Notes: generated by a model from the sequence alone, not told the origin. A stretch of 60,925 nt of DNA from M55B112 sp964539395 (GCA_964539395.1 CAZIIU010000020.1:1-60925); one strand, 5' to 3'; counted from the stretch's first letter, positions 47,692-57,661 are shown. A program made the numbers and translations.

Positions 47692-50022
47692 ATGAAACTC
47701 ACAGCTTTCCGGATCAAAAATTTCAGGTCAATCAAAGACACGTACTGGCACGATCTGGCCTACGATAATATTACGTGCCTGATCGGACAGAATGAATCTG
47801 GCAAGACATCCATTCTTGAAGGACTCAAAGCATTCCACGACGGACACCTCATCGAAGATATGCTTAGAAGCGATCTGTCGATACCTCAGGTGTCATGCAG
47901 GTTTAAATTTGACCAGGAGAATATTGCTCAAACAATTGATACAGAACGACTTCATCCTGAAATATATGATAAGTTAAAAGGGCTTGAAACGGTAACGATC
48001 ACACGTACCTGGGAGCCGGATCTTTCCAGCTACATTACTGTGGGTGATGAACTTTCTGAAGTATACAGAACTGAAGATGAAAAAATAAAAAACAGGGCAG
48101 AAAAAATAGAAAAACTGCTTCAAAAAACATTGAATGAAATTACCAGGATAAAGAAATGTGAAGAGGAGGCAAAAACCGCCTTAGCAGAGATCTGCCGAAA
48201 ACTGGCAGAAAAGCAGGAACTTCTGAATGTACAAAGAAAAGGAACAAGGCCATTCTTTTCAAAGATAAAAAAGTCAACAGGCAGGACAGACCTGGAAAAA
48301 ATAACTGCAGAACTGGATACACTGGAAAAGGAGAAAGAAATCAAAGAGAAGGAGTGGAACGAAAAAAATGAAGCATTAGAAAACCTGAAAGAAAAACAGC
48401 TGATAAATGAAAAAATAAGAGCTATTCAGGGTAAGATTGAAATGCAAAAGGATGAACTTGCAGACGCGAGGGAGAAATTCAGGCAGGTAAATGAACTTGC
48501 AGGAATCACCTCCTCAGAAAAGGAATTAAGGGCTGCAGAGGCTGCAAAAGAGAAATACCGACTTGATATCGAATCAGTTAGTAAGGAATTATCCCATAGC
48601 CAAAAGCAATATAATATTCTCCTGCTTACTGCTGAAAAGGTCTTCAATAATATCTCCTCCGAAGAGGCTGGAATAAGCGCAGTCAATGAAGTAAAGAGAT
48701 TAGAGACATTTATAGGGCCCCGGGAACTTGGAGAAGCATTGTTTAAATCTGTGCCCCAGTTCGAAATGTTTGAGGATTTTAGCTCACTCCTGCCTAACCG
48801 AATTGATCTGGAGGATATCCTCGCCGGTAATACAGTTGTTGAAGGATATAAGGCAGCTATTAACTTTCTTACAATCACCGGTCTGGACTATTCCTTCTTT
48901 CAACAACCCTCCAGCAGGATCCTGAAGCAGAAAATAGAAAATCTGAATGGAGAATTAACGCTGAATTTTCAGGATTTCTGGCGTCAGAACGTTGGAAAAA
49001 ACAATAAAATAAAAATCAATTTTGAACTGGCACATTACGATCATACCCATGAGGAAAAGAGCGGAAAGCCTTTTATTGAATTCTGGATCAAGGACGAAGC
49101 AGAACGTCTCTATCCGAAGCAGAGGAGCCGGGGAGTCAGGTGGTTCCTGTCGTTCTTCATGGAACTTAAGGCAAGTGCAATGGATAAGCACAAGATAAAT
49201 AAACTGCTTCTTATTGATGAACCTGGGGTAAGCTTGCATGCAAGGGCCCAGGAAGATGTTCTGAAAGTGTTTGATGACATAAAGGAACATATTCAGATTA
49301 TCTACTCAACACACTCACCCCATTTAATTGATGTAAATAATCTCTACAGGGTAATTGCTGTTCAGAGGGCTCTTGAAGATGATATGAACAGTGAAACCAT
49401 AGTGTTAAATGCCAGATCACTGAAAACTGCAACTGCAGATACACTCAGTCCGGTTTATGCGATGATGGGCGCACGGCTGAACCAACAGGATGTGATCAAG
49501 TCTTACAATAATGTGGTGGTGAAAGATCTGGCCACGTACTATTTTCTGAAAGCAATTCTGTTACTCACAGGTTATTCCAAAAAGACGTGCTATTTTCTAC
49601 CTGCATCAGGCGCAGCAAGTATGCCAATGATGATAAATATTCTGATAGGTTGGGGACTTGACTATATTGCACTTAATTTTGGAAATGAAGAAGAACGCTT
49701 TATTTATAACAAATTACGCAAGGAGCTATTTGATAACAATGTGGATTTAGCCAATCATCAATTGCTTCATTTCAGGGAATTCCCGGATGCTGAAGATATG
49801 TTTTCAACCATTGATTTTAAGAAGTATATCGTCCTTGTAAGAGAAGGTATAACTATAAATAATTCTGAATACCTGAAAGATAACAACCATTCCCGGGCAG
49901 TCATTGCCTCTAATTTCCTGCAGAGTATCACAAGGGGAGAAATTAAATTAAGTGACCTGGATGAGGAAACAAGAGATAATCTTCAAAATCTAACCGACAG
50001 ACTTACCGAAATGTTGAAATAA
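47692..50022 (+). CDS. OLD-like/SMC-like AAA ATPase with degenerate TOPRIM region
   Basis: 776 residues. RecF/OLD-type N-terminus (IKNFRSIKD) with Walker A GQNESGKTS (32-40), a long coiled coil (about 130-330, Glu/Lys-rich), the C-terminal half of the ATPase with SRGVRWFLSFF and Walker B LLLIDEPGVSLH (about 504-515), then ITYSTHSPHLID-type switch sequence (IQIIYSTHSPHLIDVNN). The C-terminal 170 residues align with an OLD TOPRIM domain, but the usual EGxxD is VVKDLATYYFL and the DxD block is ALNFGNEEE, so metal-ligand residues appear lost. OLD proteins are ATPase-nucleases, some antiphage. Here nuclease activity is doubtful. It is cotranscribed with the phosphatases or has its own weak promoter (TATTATTG at 47663). 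Confidence 0.85.
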   Translation: MKLTAFRIKNFRSIKDTYWHDLAYDNITCLIGQNESGKTSILEGLKAFHDGHLIEDMLRSDLSIPQVSCRFKFDQENIAQTIDTERLHPEIYDKLKGLETVTITRTWEPDLSSYITVGDELSEVYRTEDEKIKNRAEKIEKLLQKTLNEITRIKKCEEEAKTALAEICRKLAEKQELLNVQRKGTRPFFSKIKKSTGRTDLEKITAELDTLEKEKEIKEKEWNEKNEALENLKEKQLINEKIRAIQGKIEMQKDELADAREKFRQVNELAGITSSEKELRAAEAAKEKYRLDIESVSKELSHSQKQYNILLLTAEKVFNNISSEEAGISAVNEVKRLETFIGPRELGEALFKSVPQFEMFEDFSSLLPNRIDLEDILAGNTVVEGYKAAINFLTITGLDYSFFQQPSSRILKQKIENLNGELTLNFQDFWRQNVGKNNKIKINFELAHYDHTHEEKSGKPFIEFWIKDEAERLYPKQRSRGVRWFLSFFMELKASAMDKHKINKLLLIDEPGVSLHARAQEDVLKVFDDIKEHIQIIYSTHSPHLIDVNNLYRVIAVQRALEDDMNSETIVLNARSLKTATADTLSPVYAMMGARLNQQDVIKSYNNVVVKDLATYYFLKAILLLTGYSKKTCYFLPASGAASMPMMINILIGWGLDYIALNFGNEEERFIYNKLRKELFDNNVDLANHQLLHFREFPDAEDMFSTIDFKKYIVLVREGITINNSEYLKDNNHSRAVIASNFLQSITRGEIKLSDLDEETRDNLQNLTDRLTEMLK

Positions 50023-50037
50023 TGATCCCGGTAAAGA

Positions 50038-50412
50038 TCATTCCGTCTCAATAAGTTTAATGTTAAGATCCAGTATTGATGCATAGTACTCACCTCTCTC
50101 CATGATGTCGTCATCACCCTCTTCATAGTACCAGTTGATCCTGAGGGAAGATCCCTTAAAGTCGATCCCTTTAATCACTTTAAGAATCTTAAGCATATAC
50201 TTGGAAGTTCCACTGTTCAGGTATTCCATCGCAATATCAACTTCAGTAGAACGGGATGGAGCATTGCAATAGTTTTTTATCCAATCAAGGATATCATCGT
50301 AAAATATGGATACGTCTTCAGGAATGGACCTTCCTCTGAATTTTATAACTCCGGAGGGATCCAACAGAACATAAGGTGTTTTGGAAGTAGGTTGATGTTC
50401 GATCTTATCCAT
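50038..50412 (-). CDS. SiaC-like regulatory phosphoprotein (DUF1987 family)
   Basis: 124 residues, full length for the family. Pattern: TPYVLLDPSGVIKFRGRSIPEDVSIFYDDILDWIKNY at the start and MEYLNSGTSKYMLKILKVI in the middle, where the Ser/Thr of NSGTS corresponds to the phosphorylation site of SiaC-type proteins. In Pseudomonas SiaC is phosphorylated by SiaB, dephosphorylated by the PP2C phosphatase SiaA, and activates a diguanylate cyclase. The gene converges on the phosphatase/ATPase group with a 15-bp gap. The kinase SiaB and any diguanylate cyclase are not in the window. The family call is firm; the target pathway is inferred. Confidence 0.85.
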   Translation of the reverse strand: MDKIEHQPTSKTPYVLLDPSGVIKFRGRSIPEDVSIFYDDILDWIKNYCNAPSRSTEVDIAMEYLNSGTSKYMLKILKVIKGIDFKGSSLRINWYYEEGDDDIMERGEYYASILDLNIKLIETE

Positions 50413-50513
50413 TCAAAACAAATTTCACTCTAAGATATATAATTTTTTCCTTTTTTACACCCCAGTCGTTCATGAAATTGTGATTCAGGCATAAGCCTTA
50501 CCTGAAACCTGAA

Positions 50514-51530
50514 TCAAAAATACATTCTTGCCCTTGGATTTGTCCCATGGCCTGCAAAATCACCGGAAATATACTTATAATAACCTGTTATCGCAATCAT
50601 CGCAGCATTATCCGTTGTAAACCTGAATTCAGGAATATAATTGCGCCAGCCTCTTGAAGAAGACTCCTCCACTAACGCGGAACGCAATCCACGATTTGCC
50701 GAGACACCACCTGCCAGTGCGATCTCATTGATCCCAAGATTATCAGCTGCAGCAATCAGTTTCTCCATTAACATTTCAACAATCGTGCGTTGGAGGGAAG
50801 CTGCAAGGTCAGACCTGTTTTTATCTACAAACTGGTCATCCTTCTTTAGTTGATCCCTAAGGAAATAGAGAAATGATGTTTTCAGTCCGCTAAAAGAGTA
50901 ATCAAATCCATTTACCCGTGGTTTGCTAAATGTAAATCGTAAATCATCTCCCTCAGCAGCAAGCTTATCAATGAATGGTCCCCCTGGATAAGGTAATCCC
51001 ATGATTTTGGCACATTTATCAAATGCCTCACCAGCCGCATCATCAATTGTATTTCCAATAATCCTCATGCTCAAATGATCCTCAACAAGTACCAGCTGTG
51101 TGTGTCCTCCGGAAACCAGCAAACACAAAAAAGGAAATGAAGGTTGATGATCATCACTATCCGTCTGGATGAAATGCACCAAAACATGCGCCTGAAGATG
51201 GTTGACATCTATCATTTTAATTCCCCTGGCGAGAGAAAACCCTTTTACAAATGAAGTACCCACCAACAATGAGCCCAACAATCCAGGGCCACGGGTAAAC
51301 GCAACTGCATCAATGTCTTCTATTCGAACCCCTCCCCTTTTCAATGCACTATCAACCACGGGGATAATATTTTGCTGATGCGCACGTGAAGCCAATTCAG
51401 GGACAACCCCACCATACATTTTGTGAACATCCTGTCCGGCAATTACATTTGAAAGCAATCTCCTGTCCCTGATCACAGCAGCAGATGTGTCGTCACATGA
51501 GGATTCGATTCCCAGTATAGTTATACTCAT
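50514..51530 (-). CDS. tsaD: tRNA N6-adenosine threonylcarbamoyltransferase
   Basis: 338 residues. TsaD transfers threonylcarbamoyl to A37 of ANN-decoding tRNAs with TsaB/E. Motifs: ILGIESSCDDTSAAV at the start, metal-binding HLQAH (in DVNHLQAHVLVHF), LVSGGHTQL, and GGVSANRGLR and DNAAMIA near the end. The ATG at 51530 (MSITILGIESS) aligns with the family; a TTG three codons upstream is rejected. It is divergent from tamB, separated by about 48 bp. Confidence 0.97.
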   Translation of the reverse strand: MSITILGIESSCDDTSAAVIRDRRLLSNVIAGQDVHKMYGGVVPELASRAHQQNIIPVVDSALKRGGVRIEDIDAVAFTRGPGLLGSLLVGTSFVKGFSLARGIKMIDVNHLQAHVLVHFIQTDSDDHQPSFPFLCLLVSGGHTQLVLVEDHLSMRIIGNTIDDAAGEAFDKCAKIMGLPYPGGPFIDKLAAEGDDLRFTFSKPRVNGFDYSFSGLKTSFLYFLRDQLKKDDQFVDKNRSDLAASLQRTIVEMLMEKLIAAADNLGINEIALAGGVSANRGLRSALVEESSSRGWRNYIPEFRFTTDNAAMIAITGYYKYISGDFAGHGTNPRARMYF

Positions 51531-51578
51531 AGTATACAATAGCGCTGATTATTCAACTATTTTTAGTTTTTTTACGTT

Positions 51579-54500
51579 TTGTTTATAGAAGACAAAATTA
51601 TTAAAAAGTTAGTAAAAACAGGGTTCGTTCTGCTGTTGGTCATGATCACCTTACCAGCACTGGGATTACTGTTTCTTCAAAACAAGGAAATTCAATCAGC
51701 CGTCTCTGAGTATCTGGCAGAAAAACTCTCAGAAGAGATAGATGGAAATATATCAGTGTCCGCTGTTCACTACAGCTTCTTTAAGAGATTGCAACTATAC
51801 GACCTTTACATCGAAGACAGGTATGGAGATACCTTAATTTATTCTGAATTAACGAATATCAGGATTAAAAGATTTCGACCGGACAAAAAAGATATTACAC
51901 TAAAAAAGATTTCGTTTGAAAATGCCTTCCTGCAAATATCTGTCGATACAAACAAGAGAAACACACTAAAGTTCTTTATCGACTCTCTTAAAAGAGATTT
52001 GCCACCTGAAGAGAGAACTGTCACAAATATTGAAAAGATAAGCTTTAAAGGATCAAGATTCAGAAGAGTTAATCGTTTTGCTGAACCCACGGCTTCATTG
52101 ATAAACTTCAACGATTTGATAATCAACAATGTTGATATCAATATTGATGATTTTTTAATCAGGCATGATACAACTACATTAAAAGTTGTAAATGCCTCAG
52201 GCAAGGAGTTAACTGGTTTTATCATGGAAGATGTTCAATTTGATCTTTCATTGAGCAAAAAATTTATGACATTCAGCAGTGGTATGGTTACCACACCCGG
52301 GTCCAGGATCAACGCGACCTTGGTTGACTTCAGGTTTAACCGTCCACAGAATTTCAGACATGTATTTGACTCAGTTGATCTCAGGATCATCTCGGAAAGA
52401 ACCAGGGCCGAATTCGAAGATATAGCATACTTTTTCCCGATCGTCAGGGACCTGAAAGGCAGTATCCTGGTCAATGTTGATCTAATTGGAAAACTGGGCG
52501 ATATGCAGGGTAATGATATCCTGATCGAGTATATGGACAGCACACACCTTGATTTTGATATGAGACTTGCCGGATTGCCTGAAAAGGACAGTCTGTATAT
52601 GGATTTTAACTTTCGTGAATTGAAAACAAATCCTGCGGAATTTGAAAAGCTCACCATCGCTTATATTCCAGAGAGCAACAGTATTAGCAGGTATTATAGA
52701 GAAATTGACCAGATCGTCTACCACGGAAATTTTAAAGGGTTTAAAAGGAATTTTGAAACCAACGGATCATTCGAAACCAACCTGGGTGATATCACTGTGG
52801 ACCTGAAGATGCAACCCGATTCCTCAAAAACCTTTCAATTCAGTGGAAGCGTTGGCTCCAATGGATTAAACTTAGGTAAACTTGTATCAAAAGAATCTGT
52901 CCTGGGCAAAATCAAGTTTGATATCAACCTTGATGGTATGAACTATGATGGTAATACCAGTGCAGTTGTTTCTGGAACTATTGATACCCTTGGTGTTTTC
53001 GGATATAATTACAGTAAAATAGGACTCAGAGGAGATCTATCGAACAGATTATTTGACGGGTCGCTCTTTATCAAGGACCCAAATATCGATCTTCTATTTA
53101 ATGGCAGGGTTCAGCTTGATGAAATTCCATCCTTCGACTTCACAGTTGATGTTGCTAACTTACGACCATATTACCTCAATTTAAGAGATGATGATCCATC
53201 TTATTTTGCCTCATTTCTTTTAAAAACAGACCTGTCTGGATGCAGGATTGATGAGATGAACGGAAGTGTGCATTTGGTGAACAGTTTATTTAAACGTTCC
53301 GGAAGTCAAATACAGTTGTATGACATTCTGCTGACCACAGGTAATACCCCTGATTCTTCATTTATGACGCTTCAATCTGACGCTGCAAAGGCAAAAATTT
53401 CCGGCAGGTATGTCCTTTCTCAATTACCTTGTGTAGTAAAGAGTATTATCAATGAGCACTTTGCACTGTTTCCGGATGAAGCACCAACTTTTGATCCTCA
53501 AACAGATATCACATTCAGCGCTGATATAGAAGAGAGTGACCAAATCATGAATTTTTTCTTTCCCGGGTTTATGATGGCTCAAGGGACAAAAATCAATGCA
53601 AGTTACACTCCTGAACATGGGAATTACAGCTTCCAATGTAAAGGTTCATTACCTGTTTTCGGCTATAATCAAATCCGAATGCATCAGTTAGAGTTTTCAG
53701 CCTCTGCAGATACCAACCAGTTAGATTTTCTGCTCAAGGGAAATCATCTGGCAATGCAGGGAAATAATTCCATCGGGCAGCCTGAACTGGAGCTGTCTTT
53801 TTCAAACAACAGCCACGATCTAAGAATCGAATGGCAAAACAATGACTTACCTCTTTACTCCGTTGATTTAAAAGCTGTTGGTGAAATTTCCAGAAACGAA
53901 GATGGAAACAGAATTTACTCGATGATGGTACACCCATCATTTTTTGTCTTCAACAATAAAGAGTATAATATTCCCCGGTCAGGTTTTCAAATACAACCAG
54001 AAAATGTGAATCTCGACAGTATCGCGATCATTGGAACTGATCAGAGTTTTCTGGCTCATGGCAATTACTCAGATCAACCGGACGATTCTGTAACTTTCAC
54101 AGTGCAGAATATTAACATGCATATATTGAATGAATTGTATGAAAAACTTCCGCTGAATTTTCGGGGATCAATGTCCGGGGTCACTTCCCTCCGAAAGGAA
54201 TCAGACAATATGATAATGACATCCAATCTTGTTGCGGAAAATTTTGAAATTAACGGACAACAATTTGGGAATACCGCATTTAATGCCGACTGGAGCCATT
54301 CCCGCCAGGAACTTGAACTGAAAGTTTTAACTGCAAATAATGATTTAAATGGTATTGATATTCATGGGAAATTTCAGCCGAAAAGCAAGCTTGTTGATAT
54401 TAACATTGAACTGAATGAAATAGGCATGGACCTGATTGGACCCTATGTAGAAGGTCTTATAGATGAAATTGACGGATCCGGCAATATCCTGCTTCATGCC

Positions 54501-56051
54501 CGCGGACCTTTAGCCAGTCCACAAATAAATGGTACTGCTGATTTAATCGACGTAACTGCACTGATCTCTGAAACTCAAACGAGATATTACTCTGATGACA
54601 AGATAAAAATCAACAATAACGATCTTCATTTTCAAAGATTCAAAATTACAGATGAATTTGGCAATGATATCCTCATCGATGGAAATATAACTACCAATGA
54701 TTTTTCCGACCTGTTGATCAATATGACAATGACAGCGAAGAATTTCAATTTCCTTAAAACCTCGAGAAAGGATAACGAACAGTTTTATGGCGACATTTTT
54801 GCCAGTGGTGTTTTTGAATTGAATGGACCTCCGGGACAACTTCGGATCAAGGCATCGGCAAACACGGAAAAAAACACCAACCTTAAACTCCCTTTATACA
54901 ATCCGGCGGAGATTCAAACTACTGATTTTATTACATTTGTTCAATCAGATGATCCAGAAGTGAACGGCCTCAACCCGTCACGACAGATTTCAAACACCAT
55001 AAAACTTGATATGGAGCTGGACATCGCTTCCAACTCAAGCATTCAGTTGATATTCGATCCAAAAGTAGGCGATATTATCCAGGCAAGCGGTAATGGCAGC
55101 CTTAAGTTTGAAATCGATGAAAATGGAGCATTCAATATGTTTGGCACAGTGATAATTCAGAATGGAGAGTATCTTTTTACTTTGCAGAATGTCATCAATA
55201 AAAGATTCCGTATACAACCGGGGGGCAGAATAAGCTGGAACGGATCTCCCAGATCTGCGGTTGTCGACCTGGAAGCAATTTACGAAACCAAGGCATCCAC
55301 CTACAATCTTGCCCCGGTTCCCACAGAGGAAATGAAAAAAAGAATTCCTGTGCACTGTCTTCTTTCACTTCAGGGCGACCTTGAAAAACCTACTATCGTA
55401 CCGAGGATCGTTCTTCCGACAGCTGAGCCGGAAACCAGATCGCTGGTACAAACAAGTATTGGCACTGAAGAGGAGCTGATGCGGCAGTTTATTTCCCTTC
55501 TGGTTATCAACAACTTTATCAGCAGCTCAGAATTTGATGTCAATTCTTGGAGTGGAACATCATCAGGAGTTGCCGGTGTAACGGCAAGCGAATTGTTAAG
55601 CAACCAGCTTAGCAACTGGCTCTCCCAAATAAGCAATGATTTTGATATTGGTGTAAATTACAGACCAGGGGATGCAATTTCAAGTGATGAAGTTGAGGTT
55701 GCTCTGTCAACACAACTTCTTAACGACCGTATAATTTTTACCGGTAACCTTGATCTCCTCACCGAGGAGGTCAGGTCACCACAAGGTGAAGCATCCAATA
55801 TCGTGGGTGATTTTGACCTGGAATTCAAGGTCACAGATAAAATAAGTATAAAGGCATTTAACCGGGTGAATGACGACAGGATCATCCGTCCGTCACTATA
55901 TACCCAGGGACTGGGGCTTATTTATCGAAATGAATTCGATAGTGTGGCGGATCTCTTTCGGAAAAACAGTCAGGAAAATCAGCCTGCAGATAATCAGGAA
56001 AACAATATTGGTGATGCTGTAATAAGGGACGATGACAAAGAACAGCAATAG
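51579..56051 (+). CDS. tamB: Translocation and assembly module protein TamB-like
   Basis: 1490 residues. One N-terminal membrane anchor (LVKTGFVLLLVMITLPALGLL, residues 11-31), then a very long beta-helical AsmA/TamB-type periplasmic stretch (repeats such as ISFENAFLQISVDTN, DGNITTNDFSDLLI), ending in the TamB C-terminal domain (FGTVIIQNGEYLFTLQNVINKRF, GDLEKPTIVPRIVLP, LEFKVTDKISIKAFNRVND). TamB helps outer-membrane protein insertion or lipid transport with an Omp85 partner. The start is a TTG: an in-frame TAG lies five codons upstream and the first ATG falls inside the membrane helix. The divergent tsaD gene is close by. Confidence 0.92.
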   Translation: MFIEDKIIKKLVKTGFVLLLVMITLPALGLLFLQNKEIQSAVSEYLAEKLSEEIDGNISVSAVHYSFFKRLQLYDLYIEDRYGDTLIYSELTNIRIKRFRPDKKDITLKKISFENAFLQISVDTNKRNTLKFFIDSLKRDLPPEERTVTNIEKISFKGSRFRRVNRFAEPTASLINFNDLIINNVDINIDDFLIRHDTTTLKVVNASGKELTGFIMEDVQFDLSLSKKFMTFSSGMVTTPGSRINATLVDFRFNRPQNFRHVFDSVDLRIISERTRAEFEDIAYFFPIVRDLKGSILVNVDLIGKLGDMQGNDILIEYMDSTHLDFDMRLAGLPEKDSLYMDFNFRELKTNPAEFEKLTIAYIPESNSISRYYREIDQIVYHGNFKGFKRNFETNGSFETNLGDITVDLKMQPDSSKTFQFSGSVGSNGLNLGKLVSKESVLGKIKFDINLDGMNYDGNTSAVVSGTIDTLGVFGYNYSKIGLRGDLSNRLFDGSLFIKDPNIDLLFNGRVQLDEIPSFDFTVDVANLRPYYLNLRDDDPSYFASFLLKTDLSGCRIDEMNGSVHLVNSLFKRSGSQIQLYDILLTTGNTPDSSFMTLQSDAAKAKISGRYVLSQLPCVVKSIINEHFALFPDEAPTFDPQTDITFSADIEESDQIMNFFFPGFMMAQGTKINASYTPEHGNYSFQCKGSLPVFGYNQIRMHQLEFSASADTNQLDFLLKGNHLAMQGNNSIGQPELELSFSNNSHDLRIEWQNNDLPLYSVDLKAVGEISRNEDGNRIYSMMVHPSFFVFNNKEYNIPRSGFQIQPENVNLDSIAIIGTDQSFLAHGNYSDQPDDSVTFTVQNINMHILNELYEKLPLNFRGSMSGVTSLRKESDNMIMTSNLVAENFEINGQQFGNTAFNADWSHSRQELELKVLTANNDLNGIDIHGKFQPKSKLVDINIELNEIGMDLIGPYVEGLIDEIDGSGNILLHARGPLASPQINGTADLIDVTALISETQTRYYSDDKIKINNNDLHFQRFKITDEFGNDILIDGNITTNDFSDLLINMTMTAKNFNFLKTSRKDNEQFYGDIFASGVFELNGPPGQLRIKASANTEKNTNLKLPLYNPAEIQTTDFITFVQSDDPEVNGLNPSRQISNTIKLDMELDIASNSSIQLIFDPKVGDIIQASGNGSLKFEIDENGAFNMFGTVIIQNGEYLFTLQNVINKRFRIQPGGRISWNGSPRSAVVDLEAIYETKASTYNLAPVPTEEMKKRIPVHCLLSLQGDLEKPTIVPRIVLPTAEPETRSLVQTSIGTEEELMRQFISLLVINNFISSSEFDVNSWSGTSSGVAGVTASELLSNQLSNWLSQISNDFDIGVNYRPGDAISSDEVEVALSTQLLNDRIIFTGNLDLLTEEVRSPQGEASNIVGDFDLEFKVTDKISIKAFNRVNDDRIIRPSLYTQGLGLIYRNEFDSVADLFRKNSQENQPADNQENNIGDAVIRDDDKEQQ

Positions 56052-56171
56052 CCACTAAGTCCCCAGGATCTTCATATGTTAAAAAGATTTCGAATATCTT
56101 GATAAGGTGATATACTACTTCATGTTATATCCCGTTTTTTTATATAAATTCGTCACAAAATAATACACGAT

Positions 56172-56855
56172 ATGAATCTATTTATCATTCTGCAGAGTCT
56201 GACCGCTGACTCTGTCATGACCCAGGGAACAGCGAAAGAGTCTTTTATCGATCTGGCTTTAAAAGGAGGTTGGGTCATGATCCCCATCGTACTGCTGAGC
56301 CTGGTTGCAGTGTACATTTTTTTCGAACGATGGTTTGCAATTAAAAAGGCAGCCAGTATCGATCAGAATTTCATGAACAGGATCAAGGACTATATTATTG
56401 ACGGAAAAGTAGATGCAGCCAAAACCCTGTGTCAGTCGACAGACAACCCCGTTGCGGCTATGATTGAAAAGGGAATATCAAGAATTGGTCGGCCTCTGAA
56501 TGATGTAAATGCTGCTATTGAGAACGTTGGCAGGCTTGAGGTATATAAGCTGGAGCGGGGATTGCCAACCCTGGCCAGCGTATCAGGAGGCGCTCCGATG
56601 ATCGGTTTTCTTGGTACTGTAATCGGAATGGTACAGGCATTTCACCAGATGTCGACTGCTGGTAATAACATTAACGTGGGGGAGCTTTCCGGAGGTATAT
56701 ACACCGCGTTAATTACAACTGTAGCCGGACTGATTGTTGGCATAGTCGCCTTTTTTGCCTATAATATCCTTGTTGCCCGTGTAGATAAGGTGATCAACAC
56801 TATGGAAGCCAGTTCTACAGAGTTTATAGATCTGCTGAATGAACCCGCAAAATAA
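56172..56855 (+). CDS. exbB: ExbB/TolQ/MotA family proton channel protein
   Basis: 227 residues with three hydrophobic segments: VMIPIVLLSLVAVYIFF (about 35-52), SGGAPMIGFLGTVIGMV (about 140-155) and LITTVAGLIVGIVAFF (about 180-195), plus the conserved ALITTVAGL turn. It forms the proton channel of the TonB complex with ExbD. First in a tightly packed exbB-exbD-exbD-tonB cluster, 8 bp before the first exbD. Whether it serves TonB or a Tol-like task is not provable from sequence, but the TonB-like gene at the end favours TonB. Confidence 0.93.
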   Translation: MNLFIILQSLTADSVMTQGTAKESFIDLALKGGWVMIPIVLLSLVAVYIFFERWFAIKKAASIDQNFMNRIKDYIIDGKVDAAKTLCQSTDNPVAAMIEKGISRIGRPLNDVNAAIENVGRLEVYKLERGLPTLASVSGGAPMIGFLGTVIGMVQAFHQMSTAGNNINVGELSGGIYTALITTVAGLIVGIVAFFAYNILVARVDKVINTMEASSTEFIDLLNEPAK

Positions 56856-56863
56856 AACCATCG

Positions 56864-57256
56864 ATGGCCATCAGGAATAAAAACAGGGTGTTGAAAAATT
56901 TTCATATGTCGGGTATGACCGATATAGTATTCCTGTTGTTGATCTTTTTTATGCTCACATCAACCCTGATAGCTCCAAATGCAATAAAACTCCTGATGCC
57001 CAGTCCGGGCAGGGCCACAATTTCGACAGAACCAACTGTTCCGACAGTAACCGTATACAGCAATTCAAGGATCACGGTTGACGGACTCACTGTCCGGTTG
57101 GAAAATCTTGGTATGATTTTGGAAGCTAAGCTTGCAGGTCAGCCTGAACCAACTGTGAAGGTAGTAACTTCGCCCCAGGTATCAGTTGAAGATGCCGTGA
57201 AGGTGATGAACATTGCAGCAGATAAAAACTATACAGTAGTAATAAAACTACTCTGA
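56864..57256 (+). CDS. exbD: ExbD/TolR biopolymer transport protein (first paralogue)
   Basis: 130 residues: short cytoplasmic N-terminus, one transmembrane segment with the conserved proton-carrying Asp (MSGMTDIVFLLLIFFMLTST, residues 16-35), then a periplasmic domain. It works with ExbB to energise TonB. It overlaps the next exbD by one base (TGATG). The second copy has nearly identical sequence around the membrane segment, so the two arose by tandem duplication. Confidence 0.92.
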   Translation: MAIRNKNRVLKNFHMSGMTDIVFLLLIFFMLTSTLIAPNAIKLLMPSPGRATISTEPTVPTVTVYSNSRITVDGLTVRLENLGMILEAKLAGQPEPTVKVVTSPQVSVEDAVKVMNIAADKNYTVVIKLL

Positions 57257-57654
57257 TGGCAATAGTTTCGAGAAATAAAAGAAGCATTAATTTTGCAATG
57301 TCGGGAATGACAGACATTGTATTCCTGCTATTGATCTTTTTCATGCTCACATCAACCCTGATAGTCCCGGCTTCAAAACAGGTAGAATTACCTGAGAGCA
57401 ACAACCAGACACAGGCAAGTCCTGTACTGGTACTATCAATAGCAAACGATAAAACTGTGTATATTGAGGACCAGGCCTACAATATGGGTGACCTGGAGCC
57501 GGTATTAATCAGAATGCTTGAGCCTTTTGGTGAAACTCCAACGATACGGCTGAATGCAGACAGGGCATTGGTTATGGAGGAGGTATTTGCGGTCCTTAAT
57601 ATCGCGAAAAAGCACAGGTACAGGGTCATCCTGGGCACGAAACCGGTAAGTTAA
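57256..57654 (+). CDS. exbD: ExbD/TolR biopolymer transport protein (second paralogue)
   Basis: 132 residues. The same N-terminal pattern MSGMTDIVFLLLIFFMLTST (residues 15-34) with its conserved Asp, but a different periplasmic domain (KQVELPESNNQTQASPVLVL...). It may form a hetero-oligomer with the first ExbD. It ends 7 bp before the TonB gene. Confidence 0.92.
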   Translation: MAIVSRNKRSINFAMSGMTDIVFLLLIFFMLTSTLIVPASKQVELPESNNQTQASPVLVLSIANDKTVYIEDQAYNMGDLEPVLIRMLEPFGETPTIRLNADRALVMEEVFAVLNIAKKHRYRVILGTKPVS

Positions 57655-57661
57655 TTTAATT

